Below, one piece after another: positions 50,943 through 58,814 of a DNA stretch of 64,000 bases; the stretch's first letter is position 1; every line of letters begins with the position of its first letter. Below the pieces are notes generated by a model. The model searched no databases. It saw only the letters and a program-made list of their open reading frames with translations, and was not told the DNA's origin. Made by a program: the position numbers and the translations under genes. The stretch spans positions 1-64,000 of the forward strand of contig PHBU01000011.1 of NCBI GenBank assembly GCA_002840685.1, written 5' to 3'. The stretch comes from Chloroflexi bacterium HGW-Chloroflexi-6 (GTDB taxonomy: Bacteria > Chloroflexota > Anaerolineae > Anaerolineales > Villigracilaceae).

Positions 50943-50981
50943 AAAGGAGAAGCGTCTGCTTTTGGCAGGCGCTTCTCCTTT
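50943..50981. terminator. Terminator between methyltransferase and response regulator
   Basis: AAAGGAGAAGCG...CGCTTCTCCTTT, with inner CTGC/GCAG. The better U-tract (TTTTTGTTTCTT) is on the minus strand, serving the response regulator. The remaining 50982-51176 holds no gene I can support. Confidence 0.8.
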
Positions 50982-51176
50982 AAAAATTTGTTACACAAAA
51001 ATCACTATCCAACACTCCCCCTGCGGAATGCCAGATACAGAAAGGCAACTGTTTACAATCAAAGAAATGATCAAGAACAGTTGAAATATAAACCGGCTTC
51101 GTGATTTTCAAAATAGACAAAGCAATCTTATAAACATAGGCATTTGTACCCCCGCTTCTTTTACAGCGAAAATCAT

Positions 51177-51887
51177 CTAATTTTTCAGGGTTGATGTTGG
51201 ATCAAGGCCCGGTCTGTACTCATTGAATTGGGCGCCTGCAATTAATCCCAACTGCTGAACACGAGCCAAAGCAGCAGCCCTGCTGCGCACTCCCAGTTTT
51301 AAATAAGCCTTGGTGAGCAGGTTGCGGACAGTGGAGTTCGCGATTTGCAGCCGAGCGGCAACCTCAGCCGTAGTAATGTCTGGCGACATCATACACAACG
51401 AAAGAATTTCAAGCTGACGAGGGGTCAGGCTGGGGGTTTCGGCAGGTGCCTTTTGATGCAACTGCCGATTGGCTTCCGGGCTGAAATACATTCCCCCCTT
51501 GGCTATAATCTCCACAACCATCGAAAGCATCTGAATAGAAGTTTGGTCATCTTTATAAATGTAACCACTCACCCCCGCATCCGCCAGCGCCTGGATCAAG
51601 GCAATTTGAGTGGACATTGATATGACAAGAATGCGAAGGTTCGGATACTTCTTAAACAACCGCGAGATGGCCTGCAACGTCTGAAATGGCGCCCGGTTAT
51701 CAGCGGAGGTTGGAAGGTTTACATCCAACAAGAGCACATCTACAGTCTGGCGAGCCAGCATCGGCTCCAGGTCTGCCCCAAACAGCGCTGTGCCAACGAT
51801 TTTCATTTCAGGATTCGGATTCAGGCGATAAAGGTATCCATCAATAATACCTTGATGGTCTTCGAAGATGGCTATTTGAACTGGCAT
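51177..51887 (-). CDS. NarL/FixJ-type response regulator
   Basis: 236-residue regulator. The receiver domain has acidic pair Glu9-Asp10 (IFEDHQG), phospho-acceptor Asp55 (LLLDVNLP) and Lys in GYIYKDDQ. The C-terminal LuxR-type HTH reads LTPRQLEILSLCMMSPDITTAEVAARLQIANSTVRNLL. Start taken at 51887: TATAAT lies 6 nt before it, and the longer frame overlaps the kinase gene. It follows its sensor kinase by 13 bp, so the pair works together, but it may also be transcribed alone. Target genes unknown. Confidence 0.92.
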   Translation of the reverse strand: MPVQIAIFEDHQGIIDGYLYRLNPNPEMKIVGTALFGADLEPMLARQTVDVLLLDVNLPTSADNRAPFQTLQAISRLFKKYPNLRILVISMSTQIALIQALADAGVSGYIYKDDQTSIQMLSMVVEIIAKGGMYFSPEANRQLHQKAPAETPSLTPRQLEILSLCMMSPDITTAEVAARLQIANSTVRNLLTKAYLKLGVRSRAAALARVQQLGLIAGAQFNEYRPGLDPTSTLKN

Positions 51888-51893
51888 ATATCT

Positions 51894-51899
51894 ATTATA
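51894..51899 (-). promoter_or_regulatory. -10 box of response regulator, leaderless
   Basis: TATAAT on the minus strand, 6 nt before the ATG at 51887, within the 13 bp gap after the kinase gene. No Shine-Dalgarno. Confidence 0.45.
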
Positions 51900-51900
51900 C

Positions 51901-54087
51901 CTATCTGACAACGGTAAGTGCGCCTAACTCGCTTGACTTGTTATTCTCTGCCTCTGTAAACAAAGGAATTATTGCTTTCAAACGGGTTCCCCGCCGTATG
52001 TCTGGCGTGATTTGCAGTTGCCCCCCCAAGAGAGACAGCCTTTCCTGAATTCCCAGCAGGCCGATCCCTTTCTGGTTGGGAGCCGGATGAAAGCCTGAAC
52101 CATTGTCTGATATGGTTAATGTCACCGAAGTTTTGTTGCAGCTCAAGGTCACATTCACCTGGGTGGTTTTCTGGGCATGTTTGGCAATATTGGTCAGGCC
52201 TTCCTGCAAAATACGATACAGGCTGATGCTGATCTCATCTGTCAGACCGATTGGTTCCGTGCCTTTATATTTGACCGGGATAGCAGCCTGCTCCGCGAAT
52301 TCCTGGCAATATCCTTGCAATGACAAGTTAATCCCGGCGACATCCAGGCTGGGGGGTCTCAAGTCGTGGGCCAGGGTGCGGATTTTTCCCATGGCCAGAT
52401 CTGTTCCAGTCATGGCAACGACAATCCGTTGGCGCGCTTCTTCGTATTCGCCAGGCAAGCTGGATAAAGCTTCGCCCAGTCTGTATTTCAGGCCGATCAA
52501 AATTTGCCCGGCCTCGTCATGCAGTTCACGGGAAACCCGGCGGCGCTCATTTTCCTGAACGGTCACAAGCTGCCGGGTCAGTTCACGTAATTGTTCGCGG
52601 CGGGTATTCAATTCAGCCGTGCGTTCTGCAACCCGAACTTCCAAGTCTTCTTTTGCATCCCGCAGCGATATTTCCAACCCCTTTAATTGTTCTACAGATT
52701 GCGCCAGGGCTAATTCAACCTGTTTACGCTCCGTTTGATCGATCACGGTCAATTGTACAGCGGGCTGGCCCATAAAACTGACACGCACTATTGCAAATTC
52801 TATCCAGCGGACCTGGCCATTTTCCAAAATCAACCTGGTTTCGCGATGTCCGGAATTATCCCCGGCCAATTGTTGCCGGGCATAAAGCAAAGTAACTTCC
52901 ATATCATCAGGATGGATCATATCCTGCAGTTCGTGCGCGCGGCTGTTGTATAACTTCTCCAAAGTCAGGCCGAAAATTTCAGAAAAAGCCTGGTTGGCCT
53001 TAATAATCCGGCTTTCCTGAATTAAGATCATACCCTGGTTCGATTTTTCGACCAGGTTCTGATAAGCCAGGTCACTTTCTCGAACTGTATCTTCCAGCCG
53101 GTCTCTTTCACCGCGAAGCTCCTGCTCGGCCGTTTTCCGCAAGGTGATATCGCGCCCTACGCCAATCGTTCTCTCCGGGCTACCTGTAACGGCATCGCAG
53201 ATCAGGAACATTTTGATTTCCAGATAAGCAGAACCGCCATCCTTTTTGTTGATCAGTACCTCTAACCCGGCTGCTTTAGGAATCTCGCCGAGGATCACCT
53301 GACGGCTCCAATCTGTGACCTTTTCATGATCACCTGGGTTAATGAAATCCCAAGCATTCTTCCCGATCACTGCTGTATCATTGTCACAGCCAATTAATTC
53401 CAAAAAGGCCTGGTTGACCATCTCGATCGTGCCTTGCAGATCACTCACAACCACAACGTCCGGTGATATTTCCACCAGAGATCGGTAGCGTGCTTCGCTT
53501 TCGCGCAAAGCACGGTTGGACAGATTAAGGCGTCGGATGGCATTTTCCAGGCCGGAAGTTGCCAGCCACATGACAAATGCCAGGATAAAAAAGCCAACAA
53601 TCGCAGTTGGATTGAGAACGGTGCCTGGTGTTCGAAAAACATAAACCGCGACTATGATGCTGCTGATCACTGCCGTGAAAAAACTGGCCCATGGCAGAAT
53701 AACCAAGCTGGAAAGAACGATCGGGATTGAAAAATATAAAAGAGAGCGACCTTGAGCCACCTGGGCCGGCTCATCCAGGATGCATCCCAAAAACACAACC
53801 CCCACAAAAAGGATACCGGCCCAATAACCATCAGAAATATGATTAATAAGACTGACGATGGCAAGACAAACCAGGAAAATAGGCGCGCCGATGAGCACAT
53901 ACCGAATTCCAAGATTATCGGTTTTCCCGGAAGAAAAGGCATAAAAGAAAAAAATGGTTATCGTGATGAATGTCATCCCCCCAATCCCCCAGAGCATGAA
54001 ATCCAACATTTTTTTTCGACGCAAAGATTCCGGCATTGGCTCAGCGAAATTTAAAATATCTCCAAAACGAGTGCGGATTGCCTTCAT
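51901..54087 (-). CDS. PAS-domain sensor histidine kinase (NarL-type partner)
   Basis: 728-residue membrane kinase. About six N-terminal hydrophobic helices (residues about 15-180), then two PAS domains (about 205-325, with VEISPDVVVVSDLQG; about 335-460, with SNQGMILIQE), a coiled coil (about 465-510), a HisKA_3 dimerisation domain with His523 (VSRELHDEAGQ), and HATPase_c (LQEGLTNIAKHAQ, DNGSGF, GIGLLGIQERL). Start at 54087 has GGAGAAG; a TATAAT lies about 50 bp upstream. It transfers phosphate to the LuxR-type regulator that follows. PAS domains could bind a cofactor; none is evident. Confidence 0.92.
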   Translation of the reverse strand: MKAIRTRFGDILNFAEPMPESLRRKKMLDFMLWGIGGMTFITITIFFFYAFSSGKTDNLGIRYVLIGAPIFLVCLAIVSLINHISDGYWAGILFVGVVFLGCILDEPAQVAQGRSLLYFSIPIVLSSLVILPWASFFTAVISSIIVAVYVFRTPGTVLNPTAIVGFFILAFVMWLATSGLENAIRRLNLSNRALRESEARYRSLVEISPDVVVVSDLQGTIEMVNQAFLELIGCDNDTAVIGKNAWDFINPGDHEKVTDWSRQVILGEIPKAAGLEVLINKKDGGSAYLEIKMFLICDAVTGSPERTIGVGRDITLRKTAEQELRGERDRLEDTVRESDLAYQNLVEKSNQGMILIQESRIIKANQAFSEIFGLTLEKLYNSRAHELQDMIHPDDMEVTLLYARQQLAGDNSGHRETRLILENGQVRWIEFAIVRVSFMGQPAVQLTVIDQTERKQVELALAQSVEQLKGLEISLRDAKEDLEVRVAERTAELNTRREQLRELTRQLVTVQENERRRVSRELHDEAGQILIGLKYRLGEALSSLPGEYEEARQRIVVAMTGTDLAMGKIRTLAHDLRPPSLDVAGINLSLQGYCQEFAEQAAIPVKYKGTEPIGLTDEISISLYRILQEGLTNIAKHAQKTTQVNVTLSCNKTSVTLTISDNGSGFHPAPNQKGIGLLGIQERLSLLGGQLQITPDIRRGTRLKAIIPLFTEAENNKSSELGALTVVR

Positions 54088-54226
54088 ATGCGTGCTTCTC
54101 CAGTTGGTTAAATGTCCAAGGTTCGACAACGATCGATTATACAAGCATCGGTTTGAAATTTTATGCGATTTTGGGAAAAAACCAACAAGCAGAATAAAGG
54201 TATAGCATAGCCCCGCTTAAAGATAT

Positions 54227-54261
54227 CGAGTTGCAGGATGAGGGGGGCATCCTGCAACTCG
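54227..54261. repeat. Perfect 14 bp inverted repeat
   Basis: CGAGTTGCAGGATG - agggggg - CATCCTGCAACTCG. It lies alone in a 310 bp stretch (54088-54397) between sulfatase and kinase genes that holds no other feature except the kinase promoter. There is no strong U-tract, so it could be a weak terminator for the sulfatase gene or a short mobile repeat. Confidence 0.6.
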
Positions 54262-54397
54262 ACTTTGAAATTTTATCAGCATTTATCGATTTGCACAACC
54301 TTTAATTTTTCTTTTTTGCGGCTAAACCAAAAACCTTTTCTGGAAAGTTCTTTCTGCAAGTTGAGAACGGGAGTTACAGGCCGCACCTATCCACCTA

Positions 54398-55828
54398 TTA
54401 CGGCTCGAAGCGGAAGGGTTGCAGTTGTTCTGAAAACCCGCGGATCAGCTCGGCATATTGCGGCAAATAGGCCAGGTTCTCGAGTTCGTAATGATCGTTG
54501 ACCATGTCATACAATTCCTGCTCACCATGAATGTATTCGACATATTTCCATTGAGTGGTGCGGATCGCCCAGTAGGTAGGAATAGTGGCCGACAGGCCAG
54601 ATGGATCATCCGCCTCCCCATCTCGGTAGTGTTCGATGAAGATATGCTCACGCCAGTCCACTTGCGGGTTCTGCAAAAGTGGAACCAGGCTGACGCCGTC
54701 CAACCCGTCGGGGATGGGGATGTTGGCAAACTCGAGCAGAGTCGGGGTGATATCGATGTTGAGCGCGAATTTGTCTTCGGCGCGCGGGGTATTTTCAAGG
54801 CGCGGATACGTCACCACGAATGGGATCTGGATGCACTCTTCGTATGGGCAATCTTTACCGATGATGTGATGCTCGCCCACCGACATACCGTTATCCGAAA
54901 TAAACAGGATGATTGTGTTTTCGCGAACCTGGCGATTATCGAGCAATTTCAAAATTTGTTCAATACCCTCATCCGCGGATAACAGGCTGCGAAGCATAGC
55001 CTGATCCGAATCGAAGGCATAGTTGTATTCAATTTTTTTCATTTCTTGCAGCCAGACAGGCTTGTCGCTCATATCCTCTTCGATAAAGTTGGGCGGCCAG
55101 TGCGGATTCCACTCTTCATCAGTTGTGAATCGCTTTTCGTGGCGTTTGGCTGAATCATAGGGATAATGCGGGGCGTAATAACTCAAGACCAGAAAAAAAG
55201 GATCCTGGCCAGATGCTTCGATAAACGTTTTGGCTTTTTCGGTGAAAACGTCGGTACTGTAATCTTGAGCATCAAGCCCGTATGATTCAAGTTTCCCGTT
55301 ATCGTTGAGCAGATAGCCATAGAAAAAGGAAAAATAATTATAGGATTTATCCCGTTCCCATAGAACTTGGTAATCATCCCATCCAGGCGGGATGTAATCC
55401 AGCGTTAGAACATCGATGTTGTTGAAGTATTTTCCAATCCAACCCGTGCGATACCCGGCCTGCTTGAACCAGACTGCGACAGTTTCCTCATCCTTGGTGA
55501 AGGCGGGCGCACCGGGACGGTTGGTCAGTACCCCGGTATTTTGGGCAAACAGCCCGGTGATAATGCTGGCACGGCTCGGACAGCACAATGGGGTGGTCGC
55601 GTAAGCCTGTGTAAAGTTGATCCCCTTGTCGATCAATTCCCTCTGCACAACCGGCATATAATCCATGGTATGCATGGGTTGATCGTCAGTCATAAAGATG
55701 ATGATGTTGGGTCGATCAGGATTCTGGTTGCCCACTTGGGCTTTTTTCTGACAGGCAGACAAACTAAAAAGCCCTGCGACCCCAAACAACAAGGCAAGGA
55801 TAAGAACTATTCGGGTTGAATTTCGCAT
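54398..55828 (-). CDS. Sulfatase lipoprotein
   Basis: 476-residue type I sulfatase. N-terminal helix with lipobox LSAC (Cys26), so probably anchored outside. PNIIIFMTDDQPMHTMDYMP holds metal-binding Asp residues; the active-site motif is C82-C-P-S-R86 (LCCPSRASIITG), which fits C-x-P-S-R and would need conversion of Cys82 to formylglycine. FISDNGMSVGEHH gives the C-terminal metal ligands. Likely cleaves sulfate from carbohydrates. No sulfatase-maturing enzyme is in the window. GAGGAA precedes the ATG. Confidence 0.92.
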   Translation of the reverse strand: MRNSTRIVLILALLFGVAGLFSLSACQKKAQVGNQNPDRPNIIIFMTDDQPMHTMDYMPVVQRELIDKGINFTQAYATTPLCCPSRASIITGLFAQNTGVLTNRPGAPAFTKDEETVAVWFKQAGYRTGWIGKYFNNIDVLTLDYIPPGWDDYQVLWERDKSYNYFSFFYGYLLNDNGKLESYGLDAQDYSTDVFTEKAKTFIEASGQDPFFLVLSYYAPHYPYDSAKRHEKRFTTDEEWNPHWPPNFIEEDMSDKPVWLQEMKKIEYNYAFDSDQAMLRSLLSADEGIEQILKLLDNRQVRENTIILFISDNGMSVGEHHIIGKDCPYEECIQIPFVVTYPRLENTPRAEDKFALNIDITPTLLEFANIPIPDGLDGVSLVPLLQNPQVDWREHIFIEHYRDGEADDPSGLSATIPTYWAIRTTQWKYVEYIHGEQELYDMVNDHYELENLAYLPQYAELIRGFSEQLQPFRFEP

Positions 55829-55868
55829 TACGCATTCCTCAGAGCGTTAAATTCTGGCAATCCGGTTT

Positions 55869-56504
55869 CTATTGTAACTTGTGCTTGATTTGATAAACCC
55901 CCGCGCAGGCTGAAAGCTGAGTGTAGCGCACCTCCAAACCGGCTCGATCAAACATTAAGGCTGATTCGTCTGCCAGCCAGTAAAATTCTTCATCCCAATC
56001 AGAAGTGGTTTGCCTGAACACTTCCTGATCGGCAAGACTCGCAAAGGAAATATCGCCGATGATCAGTTTGCCATCTTCAGCCAGGTTGTTATAGAGCAAT
56101 TTTCTGCAAATCTCAATTTTCTGCTCAATCTGGAAGTGATGAAAAACATACGCTGAAACAATCACATCGAAACGGCGATCCACCCAGGGGAGCGGCAAGC
56201 CGAGATCGTGCAGGAAAAACTCAGCCTGCGGTATTTTTCTGCGGGCTTGGGCAAGCATGGGTTTGGAGAAATCAGTGCATGTTAGTTGGCAGCCCTGGGC
56301 GGCGAACAACAACGCCAGGTTGCCGGTTCCAGTTCCCAAGTCGAGAATAGTCTGCCCGGCAGATGGGTTTGCCAGCTTCAAGATCGTTGCCAGAACACTC
56401 TCGTAACCTGTAAATGGAAAATGGGGATTAGTTTGTACCGACTGATCGTAAGTTTCGGCCCAGACATCAAAGTCTGAAGCGGGAATTAGATTAACCTGGC
56501 ACAT
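55869..56504 (-). CDS. Class I SAM-dependent methyltransferase
   Basis: 211-residue protein. Motif I is LDLGTGTGNLALLFAAQG (about residues 54-71); motif II-like HDLGLPLPWVDRRFDVIVSAYVFHHF and GKLIIGDISFAS follow. N-terminal FDVWAETYDQSVQ is typical of small-molecule methyltransferases such as the YrrT group. It begins 6 nt after the TPR gene stop, so co-transcribed with it and probably with polA. Substrate unknown. Confidence 0.8.
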   Translation of the reverse strand: MCQVNLIPASDFDVWAETYDQSVQTNPHFPFTGYESVLATILKLANPSAGQTILDLGTGTGNLALLFAAQGCQLTCTDFSKPMLAQARRKIPQAEFFLHDLGLPLPWVDRRFDVIVSAYVFHHFQIEQKIEICRKLLYNNLAEDGKLIIGDISFASLADQEVFRQTTSDWDEEFYWLADESALMFDRAGLEVRYTQLSACAGVYQIKHKLQ

Positions 56505-56510
56505 ATTGAC

Positions 56511-58808
56511 TTACAACTGGGCCAGCAAGGTCCGATAATCTTCCAGGTTGGGCGGATTCATGGCCATGATTTGCGTGACAACTTCGCGCACACCGTCTTT
56601 ATCACCTTTTTCCATCAGCTGGTCGCCAATTGCATCGAGCATGGTCACAGCCTCGGTTGTGCGTCCGGCCAGGTGATACTGCGCCGCCAGCTCCCGTCGC
56701 AACATGAACTGATCGTTTTCTTCGACCAGCTTTTCGAGAAAAGGAATCGCCTGATCGCTGGTTTTGGTGCTCTCCAGGTATTCGAGATAGGCTTGCAGTT
56801 CGCTATGAGCCTGGGCGGGCTGGCCTAGTCGCAGGTTAAGTTCGATGAGATTGCTGCGGGTCGAGACATCATCCGGGCGCAGGGTGCGGAGTTGTTCATA
56901 AACCCGCAAAGCCTGTTTCCATTCCAGACGCTGCATGTCGATATCAGCCATGCGACGCAGGATCTGAACACTCCACTGGCGGTTGGCGTTGGGTTGCTGC
57001 GCCAAACGCAGGGCAGTGGTGTAAGTTTTGCGCGCCATTTCCAGTTCAGCCAGGCGGTAATAAATATCCGCCAGATCGAGATATTCGGAAATGGCTTCAT
57101 CCTGCTGCCCGCGCGCAATCAGTTGGTCGATCAGGCGGGTGCGGGCAGACATATCCATGGGCGCAAGCTGGATGATCTTACGCAGAACCTTTGTGGCCTG
57201 TGAAGCTTCTCCGCGCACGCCATAAGCGTTCGCGACCACCGTAAATTTGTTGATCGCGTCCTGGGTCTGTCCCTCACGAATCAGCAAATCGCCGATCAGG
57301 ATGTGCAGAGGCAGGTAAGTTGGCGCATATTTCAGGGCCTGGAAAGCCTCATCCATGGCCGAGCGCAGGCGGTTGGAGCGGGCCAGTTGGTTGATATAGT
57401 TGATCGATTCAATGACATGGCTCGACTGAGCCTGGATCAAAATCTCAGCCAACGGCAAAATCGATTCGGCATCCGTGCTCGGCATTTCGCTGCGCAGTTT
57501 GAGCAAGTGTGCCCGCCAGTTGAGTCGCATCAACATTTCTTGAACGTTTTCGCACAACTTGGTCAGGGCTTTTTCATCGGAATCTTTCCCGACCGCCTCG
57601 ATCAAGGGCTCATATAACTGCCGGATCATGTCCGACTCTTCCGGTTTGACCACCGCCGCATCGGCGATTTTGAGGGCTTCCAGGCTCTCGATCGCCGCTT
57701 CTTTCAGCCGGCTGAGCCCCGCCAGTATCTGGCCGCTCAAAAGGCGTGCTGCCAACTCGTAGTCGGCATGTTTATTGCATTGTTGCAGGTTGCGCAGGGC
57801 GCTTTCAGAGCGGCCTGTGGCGGCCCGCAGGAAACCCAGATCAAAGTAAATTGCCGGGTGGGTAAAACCGCTTTCGATGGCTTTTTCCAGTTCATCGGCG
57901 GCCATTGCATCCTGGTTTTTGGTTTGGGCGTCGATCGCCTGGCTCAAGTGCAACAGGATGCGGGTTTGCTCGGCCTGGGCCGATAACTGCCCCGTCCCCT
58001 TCATGATCGATTGCAGGCCACGCCGCGTCTGGGCTTCGTTGCTTTCATCCGTAAATTGGAAAAGCGCATCGGCCAGTACGTTCAGGGCTTTTTTGCGCGC
58101 CTCGTTGAGTGGGTCAGGGCTGTCCTGGATCTGTTCGCGCGGCGCATCCAACTGTTTGACCTGTGCCATGCGCAGCGGACCGGTGCCGCCTTTGGGGCGG
58201 GTTGGCTTGGGCAAAAGTTTGCCTGCCATGACCATGGCCAGAGCCTGAGCGATTTCTGAGTTGCCGCTTTCCAACTGCTGGGCATGCTTCAGGATTTCAA
58301 CGGCTTTTTCGATATTGCCCATGTTTTGTAAAAGGCTGGCCACCGCAATGTATTCCGTGGCAGCCTGATGAATTTGACCGGTTTTCTCATGCACAAAAGC
58401 CAGCCGTGAGCGCGCCTGGATGTGTTCCGGGTTAAGCTGCACGACCCGCAGCCAGTTTTCGATAGCTTTTTCAACTTCGCGGGTTTTCAGGAAAAGCTCG
58501 GCCGCCTGATAGGATGCCTGAATGGCCTCCTTCAGGTTGCCATGCCGTTCCTCGATAAAAGCGATCTTCTCGAAAGGCGCCGGGTCTTCAGGGCTGATCT
58601 GCGCCGCGCGAATGTAAACCTTGAGCGCATCGTCAAATTTTTGGCGTTGGAAGAGCGCCAGTCCCAGACTGCTCAGGGCCTTCGGGTGGTCGGGGATTTC
58701 AGCCAGTGCTTTTCTATAAGCATTGGCGGCCTGCTCCCAGGCCTGGTCCCAGGCGGCTGAGTGGCCCTCGTTCATTGCGCGTTGAAAAATGTCGTCACGA
58801 CCAGCCAT
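56511..58808 (-). CDS. Large tetratricopeptide-repeat protein
   Basis: 765-residue cytoplasmic protein made almost wholly of TPR-like helices from residue about 10 to the end (for example AYRKALAEIPDHPKALSSLGLALFQRQKFDDALKVY and AISEYLDLADIYYRLAELEMARKTYTTAL). No signal peptide or catalytic domain. It starts within 7 nt of the polA stop, so translation is linked to polA. A scaffold role is likely; partners unknown. TTG 58814 is an alternative start, with TGATTG overlap to polA. Confidence 0.88.
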   Translation of the reverse strand: MAGRDDIFQRAMNEGHSAAWDQAWEQAANAYRKALAEIPDHPKALSSLGLALFQRQKFDDALKVYIRAAQISPEDPAPFEKIAFIEERHGNLKEAIQASYQAAELFLKTREVEKAIENWLRVVQLNPEHIQARSRLAFVHEKTGQIHQAATEYIAVASLLQNMGNIEKAVEILKHAQQLESGNSEIAQALAMVMAGKLLPKPTRPKGGTGPLRMAQVKQLDAPREQIQDSPDPLNEARKKALNVLADALFQFTDESNEAQTRRGLQSIMKGTGQLSAQAEQTRILLHLSQAIDAQTKNQDAMAADELEKAIESGFTHPAIYFDLGFLRAATGRSESALRNLQQCNKHADYELAARLLSGQILAGLSRLKEAAIESLEALKIADAAVVKPEESDMIRQLYEPLIEAVGKDSDEKALTKLCENVQEMLMRLNWRAHLLKLRSEMPSTDAESILPLAEILIQAQSSHVIESINYINQLARSNRLRSAMDEAFQALKYAPTYLPLHILIGDLLIREGQTQDAINKFTVVANAYGVRGEASQATKVLRKIIQLAPMDMSARTRLIDQLIARGQQDEAISEYLDLADIYYRLAELEMARKTYTTALRLAQQPNANRQWSVQILRRMADIDMQRLEWKQALRVYEQLRTLRPDDVSTRSNLIELNLRLGQPAQAHSELQAYLEYLESTKTSDQAIPFLEKLVEENDQFMLRRELAAQYHLAGRTTEAVTMLDAIGDQLMEKGDKDGVREVVTQIMAMNPPNLEDYRTLLAQL

Positions 58809-58814
58809 AAACAA

